From assembly GCA_028692875.1 (NCBI GenBank), contig JAQUWL010000022.1:1-32054 (forward strand): DNA of 32,054 bases, given 5' to 3'. The DNA is from Sulfurospirillaceae bacterium (lineage in GTDB: Bacteria; Campylobacterota; Campylobacteria; Campylobacterales; Sulfurospirillaceae). Numbering within the stretch: position 1 is the stretch's first letter; each line of letters begins with the position of its first letter. The translations under genes were made by a program, and so were the position numbers. Positions 25,460 to 31,380 of this stretch are shown in pieces. The notes below the pieces were generated by a model. That model searched no databases. It was not told the origin of the DNA and saw nothing but the letters and a program-made list of their open reading frames with translations.

Positions 25460-25870
25460 TTATCTCAAAAGATTATTGAGATTTTGTTTTTTAAGTGTTC
25501 GATAGATATCAAAATCACTATCGATGCTGACTATATGTTTGATATTTTCTTTATTGGCTATAAACATCAGTGAGGCATCGGCTAGATCCATAGGGATATC
25601 GATATATTTTTCCATCATCACTCGGATATGGGCGATATCATTTTGGGATATTTCATACACTTTTATACCGCCAAGTTCTATCCACTTTAAAAAGTCTATT
25701 TGAACCTGCAAGTTAAAATCAAGCATATGAGATACTTCTGTTATGACCGACCAAGAAGTGAGTAGCTCCCCTTGAAATGTTTTGATAAAATCTAAAACCT
25801 TATGATGATATTTATCACTTCTATCAAAAAGAGCGATAATTGGTCCGCTATCAATGAGTGTTTTTTGCAT
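25460..25870 (-). CDS. PIN-domain toxin, VapC-like
   Basis: A 136-residue PIN-domain ribonuclease, the toxin of a VapBC-type module. The acidic active site is readable: D7 in LIDSGPIIALF, E45 in VITEVSHML, D95 or D98 in MDLADASLM, and D117/D119 in IVSIDSDFDIY. PIN toxins cleave RNA, often tRNA or rRNA, when the antitoxin is degraded. The gene overlaps its antitoxin by 20 bases, so translation is coupled. It is the left edge of the accessory island and converges on the YqaA-like gene with a 32-base gap. Confidence 0.9.
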   Translation of the reverse strand: MQKTLIDSGPIIALFDRSDKYHHKVLDFIKTFQGELLTSWSVITEVSHMLDFNLQVQIDFLKWIELGGIKVYEISQNDIAHIRVMMEKYIDIPMDLADASLMFIANKENIKHIVSIDSDFDIYRTLKKQNLNNLLR

Positions 25871-26108
25871 TGATTTTGTCTTTTAGTTTTTGTTTATAAG
25901 TCGTAGAAAGATCATCTTTATCACTTGCGTACTTTCCAAAAAGCTCACTTCCTAACTCGTAAGGTGTTTTTTGTTTTGACTCTTTTTTCAATGCTTCAAA
26001 GTAATAAATGAGGGCTTCTTTGATGATTTTACTTTTGGGTATATGCTTTTCTTGAGATAAAAAGTTCAATTGGTTTTCAATCGAATGATCTAAACGAACT
26101 GATAACAT
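25851..26108 (-). CDS. Ribbon-helix-helix antitoxin for the PIN toxin
   Basis: An 85-residue antitoxin. Residues 1-45 (MLSVRLDHSIENQLNFL, then IPKSKIIKEALIYYFEAL) form a ribbon-helix-helix DNA-binding domain. The charged C-terminus (YELGSELFGKYASDKDD) matches the toxin-wrapping region of RHH antitoxins. The ATG has an AGGAG site 6 bases upstream. It should neutralise the PIN toxin and repress its own promoter through the tandem repeat just upstream. The gene order, antitoxin first with overlap, is standard. Confidence 0.88.
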   Translation of the reverse strand: MLSVRLDHSIENQLNFLSQEKHIPKSKIIKEALIYYFEALKKESKQKTPYELGSELFGKYASDKDDLSTTYKQKLKDKINAKNTH

Positions 26109-26125
26109 TATTGACTCCTGATAAT

Positions 26126-26149
26126 TTGTATTACATATTGTATCACATA
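26126..26149. promoter_or_regulatory. Tandem 12-base repeat over the toxin-antitoxin promoter
   Basis: TTGTATTACATA (26126-26137) and TTGTATCACATA (26138-26149) abut head to tail and differ at one base. On the minus strand TGATACAAT within this block looks like an extended -10 element 30-odd bases before the antitoxin ATG. Tandem half-sites over a promoter are how RHH antitoxins usually self-repress. Confidence 0.6.
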
Positions 26150-26163
26150 TCTAAAGTTTAATA

Positions 26164-26187
26164 GCTAAAAGTTTAGCCCTTTTTTTG
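26164..26187 (-). repeat. Degenerate copy of the island repeat (copy E)
   Basis: On the minus strand this reads A-run, GGG, then CTAAACTTTTAGC, matching the two ends of the island repeat with the middle TC(N)AG part missing. It also contains a GCTAAA/TTTAGC palindrome followed on the plus strand by seven T's. It lies between the PIN module and MntA. Confidence 0.4.
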
Positions 26188-26252
26188 AGGTTATTTTTTA
26201 GAAAGTATAGTAATTATGATAAAATTATTCATAAAATAAAAAGTAGAAAATC

Positions 26253-26567
26253 ATGAGAGCAACAAAAGAAAATATCTTACACTATTTGCAAGAATTACGC
26301 GCAGAAGTTGAAAAAGATGGCATAACGATGCTTGCACTTTTTGGAAGCTATGCAAAAGGCGAAGAGACTGTTTATAGTGATATTGATATCGCATTTGCCA
26401 AAAATGATACATTTTTAAATGAGGGCGGTGCTGCTAAGTATTTTGATATCGTTGGCAAAATGAAAGAAAAAATAGGTAAAAAATTCCATAGAAATGTAGA
26501 TATTTTCGATCTAAACGCTCAAAGTCCTTTTAAAAAATCTATAGAAAAAGAGCTTATCTATGTTTAG
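26253..26567 (+). CDS. mntA: MntA-type nucleotidyltransferase antitoxin
   Basis: A 104-residue minimal nucleotidyltransferase. The core motif LALFGSYAKGE followed by YSDIDIAF supplies the GSx10DxD catalytic pattern, and D508-like third acid is D79 or D99-region VDIFDL near the end. In HEPN/MNT modules the MntA enzyme adds AMP residues to a Tyr of the HepT toxin and so silences it. The downstream HEPN gene overlaps by 8 bases, confirming the pair. It sits in the accessory island and is divergent from the PIN module. Some members act in phage defence, which is possible here but unproven. Confidence 0.9.
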   Translation: MRATKENILHYLQELRAEVEKDGITMLALFGSYAKGEETVYSDIDIAFAKNDTFLNEGGAAKYFDIVGKMKEKIGKKFHRNVDIFDLNAQSPFKKSIEKELIYV

Positions 26568-26925
26568 TGCAAAAGCGATAGAGAGAGTCTCTCTCATAAG
26601 AAAAAAAATTGGGTTTATAGAAGCCATAGTTTTAGAAAAAGGCTCTGTTCGCATAGCTTTAGAGGATGAACAAAATGCAAGAGCGTCGATACTCATGCAT
26701 CTCACTTCTATATCTGAGCAGTTTGACAAATTATTGCACAATGGTGAACTAGATGTGCTAGCTTACTTTGAAAAACAAGACATTAAAGGGAGTTATGAGC
26801 TTAGAAACTTTATCGCTCATGATTATGAGGGTATTGATTTGTATATCGTAGAAGATGTTATCGTGCAAAGACTTCCTATTATTAAAAATTCTGTTCTTAA
26901 GATTTTAGAACTTCAATTTTGCTGA
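26560..26925 (+). CDS. hepT: HepT-type HEPN toxin
   Basis: A 121-residue all-helical HEPN ribonuclease. The diagnostic RX4HXY motif reads RNFIAHDY (about residues 93-100). R and H are the nuclease residues, and the Tyr is the residue AMP-modified by MntA in studied systems. It overlaps mntA by 8 bases. The stop codon (26923-26925) directly abuts a copy of the island repeat, so the module ends exactly at a repeat boundary. Length and layout match HepT/DUF86-type toxins. Confidence 0.9.
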   Translation: MFSAKAIERVSLIRKKIGFIEAIVLEKGSVRIALEDEQNARASILMHLTSISEQFDKLLHNGELDVLAYFEKQDIKGSYELRNFIAHDYEGIDLYIVEDVIVQRLPIIKNSVLKILELQFC

Positions 26926-26955
26926 AAAGTTTAAAGTTTAGCTCAGACCCCTTTT
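26925..26955 (-). repeat. Island repeat, copy A (inverted)
   Basis: On the minus strand: AAAAGGGGTCTGAG then CTAAACTTTAAACTTTT. It matches copy B at 27 of 31 positions but in opposite orientation. It starts at the last base of the hepT stop codon. Together A and B bracket the orphan 320-residue gene. Confidence 0.8.
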
Positions 26956-27025
26956 GCCTTCTTTTGCCTTTAAATAAAACATCATTTTTTATGCATATTG
27001 TTTTTTTTATTTAGGGTGTTTTATA

Positions 27026-27031
27026 TATAAT
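27026..27031 (+). promoter_or_regulatory. -10 box for the orphan membrane protein gene
   Basis: TATAAT in a TTTTATATATAATG context, 45 bases before the ATG. It lies within the unit bracketed by repeats A and B, so the cassette appears to carry its own promoter. Confidence 0.55.
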
Positions 27032-27075
27032 GTATGTTGAATAAATAGTTAGGTGTTAAGAAGGAATCAACATAG

Positions 27076-28038
27076 ATGAAAAACATAATTATAGCCATAG
27101 TATTAATAACGCTTAGTGTTCATGCGAAAGATGAGCCCACCGTTAATATGAAAATACAAGCCAGTTGCAGAGCAGACGGCGATTTTTTTGATACAAGGAG
27201 TTATACCTTTTATGATATTTTCATCAGCAGTGATAAAAAAGTTTGGAATGAGCAATCTGACTCTTCTCATGAACTGGTTAATGGTGATTTAGTGTTCGTA
27301 CCAAAAAAATATCATGAATGGAATAAACCTTCTCTTCCAAAAGGGTCTAATACAAAAGCCTTGGGTTATGTTTGGATAGATGAAATTCAAAACTTTAATG
27401 CCTTATTGCAAGATATTGAGCATTTAAAGTTAAATGCAAAAAGTCCATACACAGTAAAAGAAACAACAAATATTGAAACATGGCAGTCAGAAATGCAACC
27501 AAAAACAAGAATGGAATTCAAAAATGGCCAAATGGTTATAGTCCAATTAAATCCGAAAAAAATTTATGAAACCAGAGATGTTACTAAATATAGAAATACC
27601 TATTTTCAAATCAACATGCCTGTTGATGAATGGCAAAATGCTCAAGCTCAATGCCGTGAACAAATTTCGAATGACAAAATTCAGCTAAACATAAAATACA
27701 TATCAATTGTTCTAGGTGCACTACTTGGTTTTTATATGTTGTTTTTAATAGCAAAAGCTATCAAAAGACTTATTCAAAATAAAATTGCTTTTGCTAAAGA
27801 AAAATTCGTAGAACTTAAAAAAGCGAAAGAAGAAAAACGCATAAGAGATATTGCTGAAGATGAATCAATACGTTCAAATATAAAAAAATCTATGCAAGAT
27901 GCGCAAGCAAATGAAATTCAGGACTTACAAGAGCTTATAAACAAAGCAGTGGCAAAAGGTGATTCAGAAACTGCGCAAGCTTTATTGAAAATTTTGAATA
28001 GAAAAAAAAGTTCTGATGAGCATGATGAAGGACATTAA
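27076..28038 (+). CDS. Orphan single-pass membrane protein of unknown function
   Basis: I do not recognise this 320-residue protein. It has a signal peptide (residues 1-17, ending SVHA), an extracytoplasmic region (about 18-206), one membrane segment (about 207-228, YISIVLGALLGFYMLFLIAK) and a Lys/Glu-rich cytoplasmic coiled coil (about 229-320). The outer part has two cysteines, C31 and C193, that could pair, and is rich in Lys, Asn, Thr and Trp. The topology suggests sensing or anchoring, but there is no catalytic motif. The start has a GAAGGA site about 11 bases upstream. Composition is noticeably richer in AT and Lys/Asn than the core genes, suggesting transfer. Its stop codon overlaps repeat B. 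Confidence 0.8.
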   Translation: MKNIIIAIVLITLSVHAKDEPTVNMKIQASCRADGDFFDTRSYTFYDIFISSDKKVWNEQSDSSHELVNGDLVFVPKKYHEWNKPSLPKGSNTKALGYVWIDEIQNFNALLQDIEHLKLNAKSPYTVKETTNIETWQSEMQPKTRMEFKNGQMVIVQLNPKKIYETRDVTKYRNTYFQINMPVDEWQNAQAQCREQISNDKIQLNIKYISIVLGALLGFYMLFLIAKAIKRLIQNKIAFAKEKFVELKKAKEEKRIRDIAEDESIRSNIKKSMQDAQANEIQDLQELINKAVAKGDSETAQALLKILNRKKSSDEHDEGH

Positions 28039-28070
28039 AAAGGGGTCAGGTCTAAACTTTTAACTTTTTT
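28037..28070 (+). repeat. Island repeat, copy B
   Basis: AAAAAGGGGTCAGGT then CTAAACTTTTAACTTTTTT. The left end overlaps the TAA of the orphan gene. The right end coincides with the break point of a DUF5615 toxin remnant on the other strand. Confidence 0.85.
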
Positions 28071-28111
28071 GCTCGATGAGAGATGTTATTGTCAAAAAGA
28101 AGTTTATGCAC
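28052..28111 (-). pseudogene. 5' remnant of a DUF5615 (PIN-like) toxin gene
   Basis: Downstream of the DUF433 gene, a GTG at 28111 overlaps its stop codon. It reads VHKLLFDNNISHRAKKLKV and then stops at 28052. The first 14 residues match the N-terminus of DUF5615 toxins (pattern KLLxDxNLSxRL), the usual DUF433 partner. After the GCA codon the reading frame runs into island repeat B and ends. The remaining roughly 90-100 codons of a normal toxin are absent. I infer a toxin gene cut by the repeat. Confidence 0.65.
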
Positions 28112-28328
28112 TTAATTGTGCCATAGTTGTTTTATGTTCTCTATCTGCAGCATAAGAAAGTGCCGATAAAATGTCCTCTTTTGTAAGCTTTGGAAAATCC
28201 TCTAAAATTTCATCGTAACTCATTCCATTGGCGAGCATGGAGAGGATATCATAGACGGTGATTCTTAAATTTCGGACGCACGGCTTACCGCTTCTTTTTG
28301 AGGACTTTACAGTGATGTTTGAGTTCAT
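28104..28328 (-). CDS. DUF433 antitoxin, partner toxin missing
   Basis: A 74-residue DUF433 protein with the canonical pattern SGKPCVRNLRITVYDILSMLANGMSYDEILEDFPKL followed by EDILSALSYAA. DUF433 proteins are winged-helix-like antitoxins (VapB45 type), normally followed by a DUF5615 PIN-like toxin. I start at the ATG at 28328, which has AAGGA 7 bases upstream; the ATG two codons earlier sits too close to that site. Only the first codons of the toxin remain downstream, so this is an orphan antitoxin that may still act as a repressor or protect against related toxins. Confidence 0.88.
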   Translation of the reverse strand: MNSNITVKSSKRSGKPCVRNLRITVYDILSMLANGMSYDEILEDFPKLTKEDILSALSYAADREHKTTMAQLSA

Positions 28329-28405
28329 TAGCATATCCTTTTATAAATTTCTTAAAGCATTAAAGTAGTGATTGGAGACTTGTTGTTGTATCATATAATT
28401 GGGCA

Positions 28406-28455
28406 GATAAAATGGGACGGACAACTTTAATTTAAACCACATTAAAAGTTTTATC
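28406..28455. repeat. REP-like imperfect palindrome
   Basis: GATAAAA (28406-28412) pairs with TTTTATC (28449-28455), and AACTTTAAT (from 28423) pairs with ATTAAAAGTT with one bulged base, around a loop of about 10. The GGGACGGAC segment forms an asymmetric bulge. A stem-loop with a GG-rich side segment resembles repeats linked to REP-associated tyrosine transposases in other genomes, as I recall them. It lies just before island repeat C in the 28329-28566 gap. Confidence 0.4.
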
Positions 28456-28462
28456 TTCAAAA

Positions 28463-28493
28463 AAAAGGGTCGCAGCTAAACTTTTGACTTTTT
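28463..28493 (+). repeat. Island repeat, copy C
   Basis: AAAAGGGTCGCAG then CTAAACTTTTGACTTTTT. It is nearly identical to copy D and lies between the DUF433 promoter region and BrnT. Confidence 0.85.
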
Positions 28494-28566
28494 AGGTAAA
28501 TTTTAGATTATTGACATTGTACATACAAAAGCGTTATACTTTTCAAAAGATTCATAAAGGAAACAT

Positions 28567-28851
28567 GTGAAGTTCGAATGGAGTCAAGAAAAAAGTGCTT
28601 CAAATCTTCAAAAACATGGTGTGAGCTTTGAAGAAGCAAGAGAAGTTTTTGATGACCCATTTCACATCTCGAAGCTCGATGTACGGTTTGATTATTGTGA
28701 GGAGCGTTGGATAACATTGGGTGCTACTTCAAAAGAGAAAATTTTAGTTGTTGCCAATATGTTTTTTGATGAATTTGGCGAAGAGATAGTGCGTATCATT
28801 AGTGCAAGATATGCCAATAAGAGTGAAAAGGAATTTTATGAAAACCATTAA
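28567..28851 (+). CDS. brnT: BrnT-family toxin
   Basis: A 94-residue BrnT (DUF497) ribonuclease toxin with a RelE-like fold. Family features: KFEWSQEKSASNLQKHGVSF at the N-terminus, EAREVFDDPF, RWITLGAT and the C-terminal VRIISARYANKSEKEFY, whose Arg and acidic residues are the usual active-site group. The start is a GTG at 28567 with AAAGGA 5 bases upstream; no ATG fits. BrnT inhibits translation under stress and is neutralised by BrnA. It overlaps the antitoxin start by 14 bases. Toxin-first order is typical for BrnTA. Confidence 0.92.
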   Translation: MKFEWSQEKSASNLQKHGVSFEEAREVFDDPFHISKLDVRFDYCEERWITLGATSKEKILVVANMFFDEFGEEIVRIISARYANKSEKEFYENH

Positions 28852-29065
28852 AGAAAGAGAACTCTACGATAGTTATGAGCTTGAAGAATCGTATGATTTT
28901 GAAGGTGGTGTGCGAGGGCGATTTTACGAGCCTAAAAAAATCCCAACGACACTCAGACTCGATAATGACATTATTTTATATTTTAAGAAAAAAGCGAGTG
29001 AACAAAAAGTGTCGTACCAGTCACTTATCAATGCATTTTTACGAAAAGAGATAGGCTCTTTATAA
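28838..29065 (+). CDS. brnA: BrnA-family antitoxin
   Basis: A 75-residue antitoxin paired with BrnT. The C-terminal part (KIPTTLRLDNDIILYFKKKA, then VSYQSLINAFLRKEI) is a ribbon-helix-helix dimerisation and DNA-binding domain, and the N-terminal part (GVRGRFYEPK) is the toxin-contacting segment. I choose the ATG at 28838, with AAGGA 5 bases upstream and a 14-base overlap with brnT, rather than an ATG 12 codons earlier that has no such site. It should repress the brnTA promoter. Confidence 0.88.
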   Translation: MKTIKERELYDSYELEESYDFEGGVRGRFYEPKKIPTTLRLDNDIILYFKKKASEQKVSYQSLINAFLRKEIGSL

Positions 29066-29085
29066 TTTTTACAGCGAAAAAAAAG

Positions 29086-29118
29086 AAAAAAGGTCGCAGC
29101 TAAACTTTTAACTTTTTT
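29086..29118 (+). repeat. Island repeat, copy D
   Basis: A-run, GGTCGCAG, then CTAAACTTTTAACTTTTTT. It lies 20 bases after the BrnA stop and is the right-hand boundary of the accessory island. Core-type genes begin beyond it. Confidence 0.85.
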
Positions 29119-29174
29119 GCCAAAATACACTTTTGTATTATCTCTTCCATGTGGGAGGGTTTGATGTTACATGT

Positions 29175-29190
29175 AAGCTTTCCAAAGCTT
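29175..29190. terminator. Palindrome at the end of the HxlR gene, possible terminator
   Basis: A perfect 16-base palindrome (AAGCTTT, CC, AAAGCTT) overlaps the first base of the HxlR stop codon complement. The minimal loop and lack of a T-run make terminator function doubtful. A TACATGTA motif abuts it. Confidence 0.35.
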
Positions 29191-29516
29191 TATGTCCACT
29201 TTTCTCCCCACGCATGCATTGCCTGAATGACTAAAATCATATCTTCACCTTTAGGCGTAAGGGTGTATTCAACCGTTGGCGGAATGGTCAAATATGCTTT
29301 TCTCGTAAGAATATTGTGATGTTCAAGCTCTTTGAGTTTAAGAGTAAGTGTTTTTGGGCTAATATCATGCAGAGTTTTTCTGAGTTCACCAAAACGCATA
29401 GTGCCTCCAAAAAGATGCTTGATAATCAAAAAAGACCACTTCCCTCCAATGATATTAAGTGCTTTTTCGGTTGCGCATTCTGCTCCGCCAGTGCATTGTG
29501 AAAATGGTATTTCCAT
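29190..29516 (-). CDS. HxlR-family transcriptional regulator
   Basis: A winged-helix regulator of about 108 residues. The HxlR core is clear: ALNIIGGKWSFLIIKHLFGG, MRFGELRKTLHDISPKTLTLKLKELEHHNIL, and the wing segment PPTVEYTLTPKGEDM. Two cysteines near the N-terminus (C8 and C14 in SQCTGGAEC) could sense oxidants or electrophiles, as N-terminal Cys does in relatives such as YodB. I prefer the ATG at 29516 (GGAG upstream); an ATG 5 codons earlier is possible. It is divergent from a nitroreductase gene, its probable target. Confidence 0.9.
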   Translation of the reverse strand: MEIPFSQCTGGAECATEKALNIIGGKWSFLIIKHLFGGTMRFGELRKTLHDISPKTLTLKLKELEHHNILTRKAYLTIPPTVEYTLTPKGEDMILVIQAMHAWGEKWT

Positions 29517-29633
29517 TGTAATTTTCTCCATTAGTTTCTTTTAGGTAATTATATGAATAAAGGGTAACTACTTGAAATAATATACTAAACAAACTAAAAT
29601 TTTACACAACATTTCAAAAGGCAGGTATTGTTT

Positions 29634-30158
29634 ATGAATCTATCTGAAGCCATTTATCAAAGACGCAGTGTGAGAGAATTTTTACCCAAAAAAGTAGAGC
29701 CCCAAAAGATTGAAATTCTTTTCAAAACAGCCATGCAAGCACCATCCGCTGGCAACCAACAACCATGGGAATTTTTAGTTGTTACATGTAAGGAAAAACT
29801 TCAAGCCCTTGCAAAAGCACATCCCTATGCAACACCGCTTGAAAATGCACCTCTTGGCATTATTGTTTTATGCAATGAAAATGGTCTTAGATTTCCAGAG
29901 TATTGGCAACAAGATTTAGCAGCAGCAACACAAAATATTTTACTGCAATGTGTAGAGCTAGACCTTGGTGCTGTTTGGACAGGAATCGCACCAGATACTT
30001 CACGCATGGAATACATAGAAAAGCTTTTTGCATTGCCATCTAACGTCAAAGCATTTGCACTTTTAGCTGTTGGATATCCGCTCTATCCACAAAAAGAAGA
30101 GAGACGTTTTAAGGCAAATAGAGTTCATTATGAAGAGTATAAAAAAGCATCTTTTTAA
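29634..30158 (+). CDS. Nitroreductase-family FMN flavoprotein
   Basis: A 174-residue nitroreductase-family enzyme using FMN and NAD(P)H to reduce nitro compounds, quinones or flavins. The N-terminal RRSVREFLPKKV and MQAPSAGNQQPWEF motifs bind FMN phosphate and ring. DLAAATQNILLQCVELDLGAVW is the dimer-core helix, and FALLAVGYPLYPQKEERRF closes the flavin site. I start at the ATG at 29634 with AGG upstream, rather than a TTG two codons earlier. Divergence from the HxlR gene suggests induction by the substrate or oxidative stress. The physiological substrate cannot be read from sequence. It contains one TACATGTA (29783). Confidence 0.92.
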   Translation: MNLSEAIYQRRSVREFLPKKVEPQKIEILFKTAMQAPSAGNQQPWEFLVVTCKEKLQALAKAHPYATPLENAPLGIIVLCNENGLRFPEYWQQDLAAATQNILLQCVELDLGAVWTGIAPDTSRMEYIEKLFALPSNVKAFALLAVGYPLYPQKEERRFKANRVHYEEYKKASF

Positions 30159-30181
30159 AGGGCTGAGTTAAACTCAACCCT
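30159..30181. terminator. Hairpin terminator between nitroreductase and dcd
   Basis: AGGG/CCCT and TGAGT/ACTCA stems separated by one mismatch, with a 3-base loop, lie between convergent stop codons. A TACATGTA starts at its last base. Confidence 0.6.
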
Positions 30182-30190
30182 ACATGTAAG

Positions 30191-30751
30191 CTACTTCAAA
30201 ATCCTTGGAAGTGTTATGCCTATTTGACCTTGATATTTGCCTTTTTTATCTTTATAAGTGGTATCGCACTGTGTGTCGCCTTCTAAGAAAAGCACTTGCG
30301 CGATACCTTCATTGGCATATATTTTAGCTGGAAGTGGTGTTGTATTTGAGATTTCAATAGTGATATGTCCTTCAAATTCTGGCTCAAATGGAGTAACATT
30401 TACTATAATACCACATCTTGCGTAGGTGCTTTTTCCCAAACAAATAGCAAGTACATTTTTTGGGATTCTAAAGTATTCTACTGTTCGAGCTAATGCAAAA
30501 GAGTTGGGTGGCACGATACAAATATCGCCTTCAAAATCTACGATATTTTTATCATCAAAGTTTTTTGGATCAACCACTGTGGAGTTTACATTGGTAAATA
30601 TTTTAAACTCTCTACCTACGCGAATATCGTATCCGTAGCTACTAACGCCGTAACTGACTACATCGGTTCCGACTTGATCTTCGCAAAAAGGTTCTATCAT
30701 TTTTTCTTTGAGTGATTTTTCTCGTATCCAGCTATCTGCTTTTAAACCCAT
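30191..30751 (-). CDS. dcd: dCTP deaminase
   Basis: A 186-residue dCTP deaminase that converts dCTP to dUTP and ammonia, feeding dTMP synthesis. Family motifs: [10 protein letters not shown] start, [52 protein letters not shown] with the catalytic Glu, and the C-terminal nucleotide-binding [10 protein letters not shown] use the ATG at 30751, which has AAGGA 5 bases upstream and gives the standard family start. An ATG 18 codons earlier would include the promoter. It is divergent from accB, an order also seen in Campylobacter. Confidence 0.96.
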   Translation of the reverse strand: MGLKADSWIREKSLKEKMIEPFCEDQVGTDVVSYGVSSYGYDIRVGREFKIFTNVNSTVVDPKNFDDKNIVDFEGDICIVPPNSFALARTVEYFRIPKNVLAICLGKSTYARCGIIVNVTPFEPEFEGHITIEISNTTPLPAKIYANEGIAQVLFLEGDTQCDTTYKDKKGKYQGQIGITLPRILK

Positions 30752-30793
30752 GTTTATCCTTAATCTTAAGTGAGTGCATATATTATGTGTGCT

Positions 30794-30799
30794 ATTATA
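30794..30799 (-). promoter_or_regulatory. Extended -10 promoter for dcd
   Basis: TGTTATAAT on the minus strand, a TGN-extended -10, about 43 bases before the dcd ATG. It sits within a GTGTG...CACAC inverted repeat that may bind a regulator. The accB promoter must lie in the same 94-base gap but is not clear. Confidence 0.55.
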
Positions 30800-30845
30800 A
30801 CACACTTTGTATGGCTTAAAAAATTAGAAAAAATCAGGAGATTTT

Positions 30846-31313
30846 ATGAACAAACACGAAATTAGAGAGCTTATGCGCTTTTTTGACAAGAGTGATATCA
30901 CAAAGGTTAAGATTAAAGATGGTGATTTTTCGATAGAACTTCAAAAAGGTTTTGAAGGTGGTGTTGTTATGACATCTGCTCCTTCTTCAATAAGCACTTG
31001 TGCTCCTGTTTCGTCCTTGTCTCAGGCATCTAAACAAGAGACTGCTTTAGCTCCCGTCACTACAAAAACAGCAGAGTTATCACTAAAATCCCCAATGGTA
31101 GGAACATTTTACAAAGCTCCATCTCCAACTTCTGAGCCTTTTGTTAAAGTTGGTTCAATAGTTAAAAAAGGACAACCGATAGGCATTATTGAGGCGATGA
31201 AAATAATGAACGAAATCGAAGCTGAATTTGACTGTCGTATTTTAGAAATGCTTGCCGAAGATGGTCAGCCTGTTGAGTTTGACATGCCGTTATTTGCGGT
31301 GGAGAAAGTTTAA
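30846..31313 (+). CDS. accB: Biotin carboxyl carrier protein of acetyl-CoA carboxylase
   Basis: A 155-residue BCCP. The N-terminal region (1-40) is the dimerisation segment with the usual MNKHEIRELMRFFDKSDITKV start. A Ser/Pro/Thr/Ala-rich linker spans about 45-78, and the biotinyl domain follows (about 80-155). The biotin-accepting Lys is in the EAMKIMNEIEA motif, and the thumb region reads KAPSPTSEPFVKVGS. It carries CO2 from AccC to the carboxyltransferase, the first step of fatty-acid synthesis. AGGAG precedes the ATG. accC follows after 78 bases. Confidence 0.96.
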   Translation: MNKHEIRELMRFFDKSDITKVKIKDGDFSIELQKGFEGGVVMTSAPSSISTCAPVSSLSQASKQETALAPVTTKTAELSLKSPMVGTFYKAPSPTSEPFVKVGSIVKKGQPIGIIEAMKIMNEIEAEFDCRILEMLAEDGQPVEFDMPLFAVEKV

Positions 31314-31331
31314 TGCAGTGCTCTGTGCAAA

Positions 31332-31380
31332 ACACTAGCTTTAGTGTGAGGAATTTAATGTGGGCTTTGCCTGCATTAAA
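31332..31380 (+). promoter_or_regulatory. Two hairpins between accB and accC
   Basis: ACACTA (31332-31337) pairs with TAGTGT (31342-31347). TTTAATG (31354-31360) pairs with CATTAAA (31374-31380) around an inner GGC/GCC stem and a TTT loop. The second hairpin ends exactly one base before the GGAGG site of accC, so it could control accC translation or mRNA processing. Confidence 0.45.

Noticed and set aside
26164-26186. Plus-strand terminator before mntA
   Set aside because: GCTAAA/TTTAGC followed by seven T's looks like one, but no plus-strand gene ends nearby and it is better explained as a degenerate repeat copy.
25851-29118. Chromosomal integron with attC-flanked cassettes
   Set aside because: The cassette layout suggested it, but the repeats lack the GTTRRRY and RYYYAAC core sites, genes lie in both orientations, and no integrase is present.
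26925-29118. CRISPR array
   Set aside because: Repeat spacing is irregular (hundreds of bases), copies are in both orientations, and genes lie between them.
29175-29190. Strong intrinsic terminator for the HxlR gene
   Set aside because: The palindrome has only a 2-base centre and no T-run on the minus strand, so I list it only as possible.
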